Shown one piece after another: positions 7,439 to 13,313 of a stretch of DNA of 13,313 nt (the stretch's first letter is position 1; each line of letters begins with the position of its first letter). The notes under the pieces were generated by a model. The model had not been told where the DNA came from. It made no database searches and was given only the letters and a program-made list of their open reading frames with translations. The position numbers and the translations under genes were made by a program. Source of the stretch: an uncultured Veillonella sp. (GTDB taxonomy: Bacteria > Bacillota > Negativicutes > Veillonellales > Veillonellaceae); the NCBI GenBank assembly GCA_937930265.1, contig CALGLI010000390.1, forward strand, positions 1-13,313, given 5' to 3'.

Positions 7439-8102
7439 GTCTATATTTCCCAATCTTTGCACAGCAGCTAACTTAGCCTGTGGTGTTGTAGGGATTAGTT
7501 TATCTGCAACAGGTAATTTTACGGGCGCTGCCATATGTGTACTACTATCTTTATTAGCCGATGGCTTAGATGGACGAATTGCTCGTGCATTGGGAGTATC
7601 TGGAGATTTTGGCCGTGAGCTAGATTCCTTAGCGGACGTAGTCGGCTTTGGTGTATCCCCAGCTTTTATGCTCTATATGATGAGCTTAGATCATTATGGT
7701 TGGTTGGGCTATGTGCCATTGTTGGTATTCTCTGTACTAGGGGCTTTCAGATTGGCACGATTTAATATTATGACAGAAGAAGTACATGGTTACTTTCAAG
7801 GGTTACCGATTCCAGCAGCAGGTTGTATGGCGGCTACCTACGTGTTAAGTGGTGTCCGTATTCCTGATGTGGCATTAATGTTAGCTATGATATTGGTAGG
7901 CTATTTAATGGTCAGCAATGTGCATCATCCAGATTTCAAAGGGAAAGGTAGCGATCCAGTGCAACCCATTGCCGTAGGGATTACCGTAGGCTGTGGCGTA
8001 TTTTGCCTATTGATGGACTATCGCTCTTGGCCGGTATTGATTTTTGTATTATATGCTGTATATGGTATTAGTAATACTATCATCAACAACATTCGTAAAT
8101 AG
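7431..8102 (+). CDS. pssA: CDP-diacylglycerol-serine O-phosphatidyltransferase
   Basis: Makes phosphatidylserine from CDP-diacylglycerol and L-serine, supplying the substrate of Psd encoded immediately upstream. The 223-residue membrane protein carries the complete CDP-alcohol phosphatidyltransferase motif DGx2ARx8Gx3Dx3D (Asp47, Gly48, Ala51, Arg52, Gly61, Asp65, Asp69) and about six to eight hydrophobic segments. The YFQGLPIPAAG segment is typical of the Gram-positive-type PssA. Translation starts at ATG 7431, overlapping the end of psd by 8 nt, with GGGAGGGTG inside psd as ribosome binding site. Confidence 0.95.
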   Translation: MNKSIFPNLCTAANLACGVVGISLSATGNFTGAAICVLLSLLADGLDGRIARALGVSGDFGRELDSLADVVGFGVSPAFMLYMMSLDHYGWLGYVPLLVFSVLGAFRLARFNIMTEEVHGYFQGLPIPAAGCMAATYVLSGVRIPDVALMLAMILVGYLMVSNVHHPDFKGKGSDPVQPIAVGITVGCGVFCLLMDYRSWPVLIFVLYAVYGISNTIINNIRK

Positions 8103-8114
8103 GAAGGAACTAGG

Positions 8115-9383
8115 ATGAATTACGTTTGGTTTGACCTAATTATGATTCCCATACAGGTAATTATCGTATGTTATACCTTGTATTACTTCGTGTTGATGGT
8201 CTGTGGTATGTGGCATAAAACTGATAAAACAGAATGTCCGCCGAAACATTCCTTTGCTATTATTGTCTGTGCCCATAATGAAAGTGCCGTGATAGGTCAA
8301 TTGGTGAATAATCTACAAGTCTTAGATTATCCTCGCTACTTATATGACATCTTTGTGGTGGCAGATAATTGTAAAGATGACACCGCTAAGATTGCCCGTG
8401 AAGCTGGTGCTGAAGTGTATGAACGCTTTAACACAGAAGAAGTGGGTAAAGGATATGCCATGGGCTGGATGTTTGACAAAGTATTCGCCATGGAATGCAA
8501 CTATGATGCATTCGTTATTTTTGATGCGGATAATCTAGTGCATCCTCATTTCCTCTATGAAATGAATCGTCATTTGGAAAAAGGGGAGCCAGTGATTCAA
8601 GGGTACTTGAATGCGAAGAATCCAACCGATACATGGGTGGCTGGTACCTTTGCCATTGCCTTTTGGATGGTGAATCACATGTGGCACTTGGCGAAATATA
8701 ACCTTGGTCTATCCACTGCGTTAGGTGGTACAGGGATGTGCATTCGTACAGATATCATCCGCGACTATGGTTGGTCATGCAATAGCTTGACGGAAGATAT
8801 GGAATTTTCCTTGAAACTGTTAATCCATGGCGTGAAAACAACCTGGGCGCACAATGCCATCGTCTATGATGAAAAGCCATTGACCTTTATGCAGTCTTGG
8901 AATCAGCGGAAACGTTGGGCCCAAGGTCACTTTGACACAGGGGAACGATACATTCCAAAGCTGTTTGTACAAGGTATTAAGAAAGGGAAATGGACAATTC
9001 TTGATGGAATTGTGCAAATCACGCAACCTTATTTCTTGTTATTGTCAGCCTTTTATATTATTATGACCTATATCAATGGCATCGTGCCGTTGTATACGAA
9101 TATTATTTACCAAATCTTGCCAGTGCAAGTGTGGCAGATTATTGGTATTGGACAATATTTATTCCCACTCATTGTGTTAGCACAAATTAAAGTGCCACCA
9201 AAAGTGTGGTTGTATTATTTATTGTATCCGCTATTCATCTATTCTTGGGTACCCGTTACCTTCTTAGGATATTTGAATCGACATGATAAAGTATGGTCCC
9301 ATACACAACATACCCGTGGGGTAGAATTAGGGGAAGTGAAACTAACCCGTATGGGCGATACTAGTCGTAAAACAAAAGAATAG
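8115..9383 (+). CDS. Membrane-bound family 2 glycosyltransferase
   Basis: A 422-residue processive-type GT2 enzyme. It has one N-terminal membrane segment (about residues 6-32). The cytosolic GT-A domain contains FAIIVCAHNES, the DxD metal/nucleotide site FDADN (Asp137/Asp139), the catalytic-base motif TEDMEF (Asp228) and the Q-x-x-R-W acceptor motif QRKRW (264-268). Three to four C-terminal membrane segments and a charged tail follow. The architecture resembles synthases that polymerise and export a glycan (cellulose, PNAG or hyaluronan types), but the sugar cannot be told from sequence. AGGAAGG overlaps the pssA stop, and the ATG is 12 nt downstream, so it is the last gene of the envelope operon. 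It is followed directly by a strong terminator. Confidence 0.9.
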   Translation: MNYVWFDLIMIPIQVIIVCYTLYYFVLMVCGMWHKTDKTECPPKHSFAIIVCAHNESAVIGQLVNNLQVLDYPRYLYDIFVVADNCKDDTAKIAREAGAEVYERFNTEEVGKGYAMGWMFDKVFAMECNYDAFVIFDADNLVHPHFLYEMNRHLEKGEPVIQGYLNAKNPTDTWVAGTFAIAFWMVNHMWHLAKYNLGLSTALGGTGMCIRTDIIRDYGWSCNSLTEDMEFSLKLLIHGVKTTWAHNAIVYDEKPLTFMQSWNQRKRWAQGHFDTGERYIPKLFVQGIKKGKWTILDGIVQITQPYFLLLSAFYIIMTYINGIVPLYTNIIYQILPVQVWQIIGIGQYLFPLIVLAQIKVPPKVWLYYLLYPLFIYSWVPVTFLGYLNRHDKVWSHTQHTRGVELGEVKLTRMGDTSRKTKE

Positions 9384-9394
9384 TTTAGAATGTG

Positions 9395-9426
9395 AGCAAC
9401 AGGATCATTTGGTTCTGTTGCTTTTT
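9395..9426 (+). terminator. Strong intrinsic terminator of the envelope operon
   Basis: AGCAACAGGA (9395-9404) pairs with TTCTGTTGCT (9413-9422) in a 10-bp stem containing one G-U pair. The loop is 8 nt and a run of T residues ends at 9426. It begins 11 nt after the GT2 stop codon. Confidence 0.88.
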
Positions 9427-9497
9427 GTGTGCTTGTTGAGATGTTTGAGTTAAGGGATTGCAGCTGAAAGTGTACAGTTTTAGATGTATATTTAGGG

Positions 9498-9520
9498 GTT
9501 AATAAATATATTTGATTAAC
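9498..9520. promoter_or_regulatory. Upstream inverted repeat in the abiE promoter region, candidate operator
   Basis: GTTAAT (9498-9503) and ATTAAC (9515-9520) are inverted arms around a self-complementary core AAATATATTT, broken by one extra G. It lies 20 bp before the perfect palindrome at 9540-9561. AbiEi antitoxins characterised elsewhere repress their own promoter by binding two inverted repeats, so this pair is the natural candidate site. That assignment is inference. Confidence 0.5.
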
Positions 9521-9539
9521 AGAATGTAGCAAAAATCAA

Positions 9540-9561
9540 CCAAATATTATATAATATTTGG
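9540..9561. promoter_or_regulatory. 22-bp perfect palindrome overlapping the abiE -10 box, candidate operator
   Basis: The half-site CCAAATATTAT (9540-9550) is followed without spacer by its exact reverse complement (9551-9561). The centre contains TATAAT (9550-9555), a perfect -10 box with no clear -35 partner. Transcription from it would begin about 18 nt before the abiEi ATG. A repressor bound here would block the promoter. It lies 4 nt before the AGGAGGGAGG ribosome binding site, so in a longer transcript it could instead fold next to that site. Confidence 0.6.
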
Positions 9562-9578
9562 TGCAAGGAGGGAGGCAA

Positions 9579-10187
9579 ATGACATATAAAGAGAAAATTT
9601 TAGATAGAATTAATACTCTAAAAGATGGACATGTTTTTGTTGCCAATGATTTTTTTGATATAGCTGGATATGAAACAATTCGTAGTACCTTAAATCGCCT
9701 TGTTGAGAGTAAGGAAATTACTCGTATCATGAATGGAATATATTTTAAGTCTAGATATATTGAACTTATTGATGAATATGCAACACCGTCTATTGATGAA
9801 GTAGCTAAGGCTATTGCTAGAAAATATAATTGGACAATCGCACCATCTGGTAATACAGCATTAAATGTATTAGGTTTATCTACACAGGTACCGGCAACAT
9901 GGTCATATATATCTGATGGTAGATATGCAAACTTTACCATTGGTAATACGGTAATAGAATTTAAACATAGAACCAACGGAGATATTTCAAAGATGTCTAC
10001 AATGACGGCTATGATTATACAAGCCATCAAAGCTATCGGTAAAGATAATATAACCGACAAAGAGATAAACTTTTTAAAAGCAAAAATATCGCCAAAGGAA
10101 AAAGAGGAACTACTATATAATGCAAAAAGCACAAGTGTTTGGGTATATTATATTATTATGAAAATATGTGAGGTGGAACATGTTTGA
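9579..10187 (+). CDS. abiEi: AbiEi-type antitoxin / DUF6088 family protein
   Basis: A 202-residue protein of the AbiEi/DUF6088 type, the antitoxin and transcriptional repressor of type IV AbiE toxin-antitoxin systems. Residues about 1-65 form a winged helix-turn-helix (GHVFVANDFFDIAGYETIRSTLNRLVESKEITRIMNGIYF). The rest is the C-terminal antitoxin domain with the recognisable IAPSGNTALNVLGLSTQVP and IEFKHR segments. The ATG at 9579 is chosen because AGGAGGGAGG lies just upstream; an in-frame TTG at 9558 would place the start inside the palindrome. It overlaps abiEii by 8 nt, implying coupled translation. Its A/T-rich codon use differs from the housekeeping genes before it, consistent with horizontal acquisition. 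Confidence 0.88.
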   Translation: MTYKEKILDRINTLKDGHVFVANDFFDIAGYETIRSTLNRLVESKEITRIMNGIYFKSRYIELIDEYATPSIDEVAKAIARKYNWTIAPSGNTALNVLGLSTQVPATWSYISDGRYANFTIGNTVIEFKHRTNGDISKMSTMTAMIIQAIKAIGKDNITDKEINFLKAKISPKEKEELLYNAKSTSVWVYYIIMKICEVEHV

Positions 10188-11178
10188 GTATAAGAAGATT
10201 TCTAAAACAGATTTAGAGCAAGTTATACGCAATGCTTCTCATAAGTTGGGAGTTCATGAAGCTATCCTTGAAAAAGATTACTGGGTATGTTTTGCACTTA
10301 ATTATTTATTTTCAAGCTGTAAATGGAATGAAGCATTTACATTTAAAGGTGGAACGAGTTTATCAAAATGCTTTAATCTTATTGGTAGATTTTCTGAGGA
10401 TATAGATTTGATACTTGACTGGAGATGTATTGGCTATAGTATCAATGAACCATGGGATGATCGTAGCAATACAAAACAGGATAAATTCAATAAAGAGACA
10501 AATCAAAAAACACAAGATTTTTTAAAGTCAGAATTTCTACCGCAGTTACAAGAAGATTTTAATGAATTATTGGGAGATACATTTGCACTGAAAATCGATG
10601 AAAAAGACAAGCAAACTATTCTATTTGAATATCCCAAAGCATTTAGATCTACTTATTTAACACAATCTGTGAGACTTGAAATAGGAGCATTAGCAGCTTG
10701 GATTCCTTCAGATGTTGTTACAATAGTTCCCGAATTACAAAAAATATATCCTATGCTTTTTAATGGAAATGGTATAAAGGTGCGCACGGTTTTACCAGAA
10801 AGAATATTTTGGGAAAAAGCGACTATCTTACATCATGAGGCAAATCGTCCTAAAGAATTAGCAATGCCAAAACGATATGCTAGACATTATTATGATTTAT
10901 TTTGTATGGCAAAGTCTATCTATAAGGAAGCAGCTTTTAATAATATTGAACTTTTACCAAAAGTAGTTGAGTTTAAACAGAAGTTTTATCCTAGGGGATG
11001 GGCACACTATGAAAATGCTACTAGTAAAACAATTAAACTAATACCAGATAATGATAGAATTGAGGAAATCAGATTAGATTACAAAGAGATGCAAGAAATG
11101 TTCTTTGGTAACTATCCTGAGTTTGACGATATTATTGATGTGCTGAGATTCTTGGAAGATGAATTACATACATTATAG
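10180..11178 (+). CDS. abiEii: AbiEii-type nucleotidyltransferase toxin
   Basis: A 332-residue toxin of the AbiEii / MenT-like nucleotidyltransferase family. Characterised relatives inhibit growth by a nucleotidyltransferase activity, in some cases on tRNA, and give abortive phage defence. All four family motifs are visible: GGTS (57-60), the metal-binding DxD in FSEDIDLIL (Asp74/Asp76), a lysine in WEKAT (Lys213) and the RHYYDLF motif (Arg235, Asp239). It is therefore probably active. The ATG at 10180 follows GAGGTGG at ideal spacing; an in-frame GTG at 10168 lacks this. The 8-nt overlap with abiEi is typical of the operon. It ends just before its own terminator. The precise target is not predictable here. 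Confidence 0.9.
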   Translation: MFEYKKISKTDLEQVIRNASHKLGVHEAILEKDYWVCFALNYLFSSCKWNEAFTFKGGTSLSKCFNLIGRFSEDIDLILDWRCIGYSINEPWDDRSNTKQDKFNKETNQKTQDFLKSEFLPQLQEDFNELLGDTFALKIDEKDKQTILFEYPKAFRSTYLTQSVRLEIGALAAWIPSDVVTIVPELQKIYPMLFNGNGIKVRTVLPERIFWEKATILHHEANRPKELAMPKRYARHYYDLFCMAKSIYKEAAFNNIELLPKVVEFKQKFYPRGWAHYENATSKTIKLIPDNDRIEEIRLDYKEMQEMFFGNYPEFDDIIDVLRFLEDELHTL

Positions 11179-11184
11179 GTATAG

Positions 11185-11220
11185 GCTCTGTTGCAGTTCA
11201 CATATTGCAACAGGGCTTTT
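11185..11220 (+). terminator. Terminator of the abiE operon
   Basis: GCTCTGTTGCAG (11185-11196) pairs with TTGCAACAGGGC (11205-11216) over 12 bp including two wobble pairs. The loop is 8 nt and TTTT follows. It starts 7 nt after the abiEii stop. The stem shares the CAACAG/CTGTTG core with the terminator at 9395-9426. Confidence 0.82.
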
Positions 11221-11266
11221 GCTATCCTTCAAAAATATAATGTAGAACCTAAAAATAGAGCTCTAG

Positions 11267-11313
11267 AATAAATGTTGGTGACTACTATTATATGAGTAGC
11301 CTCAAAATTTATT
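11267..11313. other. Structured inverted repeat in the non-coding gap before the HEPN gene
   Basis: Nested arms AATAAAT (11267-11273) with ATTTATT (11307-11313), and CTACT (11282-11286) with AGTAG (11295-11299), form an imperfect long hairpin. The surrounding gap 11179-11433 is A/T-rich. It carries no open frame with a ribosome binding site. It also holds a possible AGCCC...GGGGCTTTT second terminator-like pairing ending near 11375. No function is recognised. Confidence 0.35.
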
Positions 11314-11433
11314 ATAAGGCCATATTTAATATAGAGCCCAAAATATATTCCAGCTCCACAACTATCGGGGCTTTTATAATTTCAAAAATTCATATTTCTA
11401 TATACTAAAATTAGCAAAAGGATTTTAAATTCC

Positions 11434-11488
11434 TATTGCCAATGACAAAATATGTCATTGCTGATGGGTATACTGTACTCATACTTAG
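11434..11488 (+). repeat. 55-bp leader repeat, copy 1
   Basis: Identical over all 55 bp to 13259-13313 at the window end. It contains the dyad AATGACA-AAATA-TGTCATT (11441-11459) and -10-like elements TATACT (11469-11474) and CATACT (11480-11485); the latter has TTGCTG 16 bp upstream. It ends 40 bp before the chosen start of the HEPN-like gene, so it probably carries that gene's promoter and operator. The true right-hand limit of the repeat is unknown because copy 2 is cut by the window end. Confidence 0.95.
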
Positions 11489-11498
11489 TGTTTTACAA

Positions 11499-11513
11499 GT
11501 GGTATAAGACCAC
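11499..11513 (+). promoter_or_regulatory. Small hairpin immediately before the ribosome binding site
   Basis: GTGGT (11499-11503) and ACCAC (11509-11513) form a 5-bp stem with loop ATAAG, directly followed by GGAAAGGA. It could tune access to the ribosome binding site of the downstream gene. It is short and may be incidental. Confidence 0.35.
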
Positions 11514-11528
11514 GGAAAGGAAATGATT

Positions 11529-13253
11529 ATGAATTTTTGGAAAGTATTAATGGAATCAATTACAGCGAAGCAAACACAACAGAATGTACGCAAGGCGACA
11601 GAATGGTTTGATGTATCTCAAGACACATCAAAGGTGGTAGTGCCTATGGCAGATCCTAGTCAGCTTGGAAAGGAAGTTGGTATGCATGAACAAACTACTG
11701 TTAGTACAATAACTGAGGTAGTCAACTCCCAAGCAGTGCTTGGGGCTAGCGTACCAACAACAGGATATGTTACAGAGGATATTATGAAAGTACCTAGCGA
11801 ATCTATGCAAGTAGAACTAGCACAAGGTGATGCTATAGCTCCAACGCAAGTATGTGTAGAAGGTCAAGAGGTGGTTCCAGCACAGCTTGATGGTGAAGAT
11901 AATCCCCAATTATCTGTACAAGTTAAGGACACAGTGGAATCAGAATCAGATCAAAGCAACACGATTTCCTTTCTATCTGGAGCAGTTCACTGTGCAGTGG
12001 AAGCCTTTGCACGATTTGGTCGAGCAGATATGTTAGCTCAATTAGTGAAGGAACATTCAGTACATAAAGAGATTGAATACTTAGTAGGTTCTTTGGGCGA
12101 CTTCTCAGAGGCAGCTCATTTATGTAAAGGTGACGATATGGATTTTGCCGTTCATGCTATTCGTCAAGGTATCAAAGATTGTGAAGTTATCACAGCTAAT
12201 AACGAAGTGGATACAGCGTTCTTGCAGTACTTACCAAATTTAAAAGAAAGCTTAGGGGACTTGTTAGATGCGACTGTTCATAGTCAAGAATTACAATTAG
12301 CTATGATTCAATGGTGCTTACAATGCGGTTTATACCAACAATCGGTGACATTGAGCACAGAGTGGGTGCCAACGATCTTATTCAATAAAGGCGTTTACTA
12401 CACAGATCGTACGGATATGGAAATCCTATTTAAAAAAGAAATCGAATCCATGCAACGTACTTGGAAAGAGTGTTTTGTCATTACGTACCGTGATTATGCT
12501 GGGAATAAAGCAGTCAGTGTGGCTGGTGGTGATACAGTAGGAGCAGAACTATCTGTGATTCGTGATGAATTGCGAGGGGCAATCAACAAAAACCAAGTGA
12601 CAAAAGCCTTTGAGAAGTTCTCCTATAACAAGGAAAAAATTGTAAAATTCATCCATGATTTGTACCCAGCCTATTTACATGTACAGCAAAATATACGGTC
12701 TGTTGTGGATGTCATGTATTTTCAAGCACAATACCCAGAGATTGAAGGATACTTACGTGAATACTATGAAATCCAATGCACTAGCATCAGCTACCATAAA
12801 CAATATTGTCAATTCTTACAACAAAGTGCATCCGATTACGGCGCGTTCATCCGTCAATTTTTACAAGCACCGACAGCAGAATTAGTAGAGCGATTTGATT
12901 TGTACAAAGGGATTTGCTTTGATGAAGAAGATGAGGAATCTTTAGAATCGGTAGCAGAGGAAACGTTCCAAAAACAACGCATCAAGTTGATCCGTGATTG
13001 CCAAGCCATGCTTGCCTATGGCAGTGCAAAAACAGATTTACCGCAATTGGAAGCGCTACAATTCTTGGTGGAATTTCATTACATTCGCCATCTTCGCAAC
13101 AATATTAACCATGCAGCAGATAAAACTTTGGTCATCACTAGCGATATGGTGAAAGAAGCAGTGTCTACCTTGGTATCGTCTTTACAAGCTGGACAGTGGC
13201 TCGGCAATGTAACGGTGGAAGAAGAATTAGAAAAAAATAAAAATATTATATAA
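11529..13253 (+). CDS. HEPN-domain protein resembling the effector half of TM1812/Csx1 CRISPR ancillary RNases, without CARF
   Basis: A 574-residue soluble protein. The ATG at 11529 is preferred because AAAGGA lies about 8 nt upstream; an in-frame ATG at 11523 is too close. Residues about 25-145 are low-complexity, rich in Val, Thr, Gln and Glu, and show none of the Rossmann-like strands or SxLG-type start of a CARF domain. From about residue 146 the protein is helical. It carries segments reminiscent of the region linking CARF to HEPN in TM1812/Csx2 proteins: LGDFSEAAHLCKGDD, the LPNLKESLGDLL helix, and WCLQCGLYQQSVTLSTEW (from Trp262). Near the C-terminus, LRNNINHA gives the HEPN RNase signature R-x4-H (Arg523, His528). 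It is likely a ribonuclease acting on cellular RNA, but its trigger is unknown. There is no signal peptide, membrane segment, visible partner cas gene or CRISPR array. The family link rests on motif recognition and is not certain. Confidence 0.65.
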   Translation: MNFWKVLMESITAKQTQQNVRKATEWFDVSQDTSKVVVPMADPSQLGKEVGMHEQTTVSTITEVVNSQAVLGASVPTTGYVTEDIMKVPSESMQVELAQGDAIAPTQVCVEGQEVVPAQLDGEDNPQLSVQVKDTVESESDQSNTISFLSGAVHCAVEAFARFGRADMLAQLVKEHSVHKEIEYLVGSLGDFSEAAHLCKGDDMDFAVHAIRQGIKDCEVITANNEVDTAFLQYLPNLKESLGDLLDATVHSQELQLAMIQWCLQCGLYQQSVTLSTEWVPTILFNKGVYYTDRTDMEILFKKEIESMQRTWKECFVITYRDYAGNKAVSVAGGDTVGAELSVIRDELRGAINKNQVTKAFEKFSYNKEKIVKFIHDLYPAYLHVQQNIRSVVDVMYFQAQYPEIEGYLREYYEIQCTSISYHKQYCQFLQQSASDYGAFIRQFLQAPTAELVERFDLYKGICFDEEDEESLESVAEETFQKQRIKLIRDCQAMLAYGSAKTDLPQLEALQFLVEFHYIRHLRNNINHAADKTLVITSDMVKEAVSTLVSSLQAGQWLGNVTVEEELEKNKNII

Positions 13254-13258
13254 AAAAG

Positions 13259-13313
13259 TATTGCCAATGACAAAATATGTCATTGCTGATGGGTATACTG
13301 TACTCATACTTAG
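13259..13313 (+). repeat. 55-bp leader repeat, copy 2 (cut by window end)
   Basis: Exact copy of 11434-11488, starting 5 nt after the HEPN-like gene's stop codon and running to the last base of the window. The dyad lies at 13266-13284. No terminator separates it from the preceding gene. By analogy with copy 1 it should lead a second gene starting about 40 bp past the window. Confidence 0.95.

Noticed and set aside
9536..10132. 198-codon open frame on - opposite abiEi
   Set aside because: It is a shadow of the A/T-rich abiEi gene. The + strand product has clear family motifs and an excellent ribosome binding site; the minus product is hydrophobic noise.
3229..11411. Shared 14-mer CTATATACTAAAAT at 3229-3242 and 11398-11411
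   Set aside because: Both copies lie in very A/T-rich non-coding DNA, flanking similarity is slight and no structure accompanies them, so chance is a sufficient explanation.
11434..13313. CRISPR array
   Set aside because: The two identical 55-bp copies are 1825 bp apart with a gene between them. No short regularly spaced repeats with unique spacers occur anywhere in the window.

Overview
The window looks like a chromosomal segment of a Gram-negative Firmicute (Negativicutes, most likely Veillonella or a close relative). This is inferred from low-to-moderate GC, strong AGGAGG-type ribosome binding sites, a Bacillus-like nudF/deoB neighbourhood, and a phospholipid/envelope operon (psd-pssA with two glycosyltransferases). 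Species cannot be proved from the sequence alone.

Layout. Positions 1-2767 (+): the 3' part of a SWIM zinc-finger protein gene, a Nudix ADP-ribose pyrophosphatase (nudF) and phosphopentomutase (deoB, with an unusual internal insert). A bidirectional terminator at 2849-2902 separates these from convergent rpmB (ribosomal protein L28, -). The 475-bp gap 3114-3588 holds the rpmB promoter, a compact promoter-hairpin-terminator unit that looks like a small RNA gene (about 3311-3388), a recG promoter and a hexanucleotide repeat in the recG leader. recG and a 4-oxalocrotonate tautomerase-like gene follow. Positions 6021-9383 form an envelope operon: WecG/TagA-type glycosyltransferase, phosphatidylserine decarboxylase, phosphatidylserine synthase and a membrane GT2 glycosyltransferase, closed by a strong terminator at 9395-9426.

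Positions 9427-13313 are accessory and defence-like. First comes a two-gene AbiE system (DUF6088/AbiEi antitoxin and AbiEii nucleotidyltransferase toxin) with two palindromes in its promoter region. A 350-bp non-coding gap follows, then a 574-residue protein whose C-terminal two thirds resembles the helical/HEPN ribonuclease part of the TM1812/Csx1 family of CRISPR ancillary effectors, including an R-x4-H motif. Its N-terminus has no recognisable CARF sensor domain, and no CRISPR array or cas gene is visible nearby. An identical 55-bp sequence lies upstream of this gene and again 5 nt after its stop codon, where the window ends. This suggests that the gene is one unit of a tandem array sharing a repeated leader. 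The CARF-less HEPN unit with repeated leaders, next to AbiE, is the best candidate here for an undescribed system.
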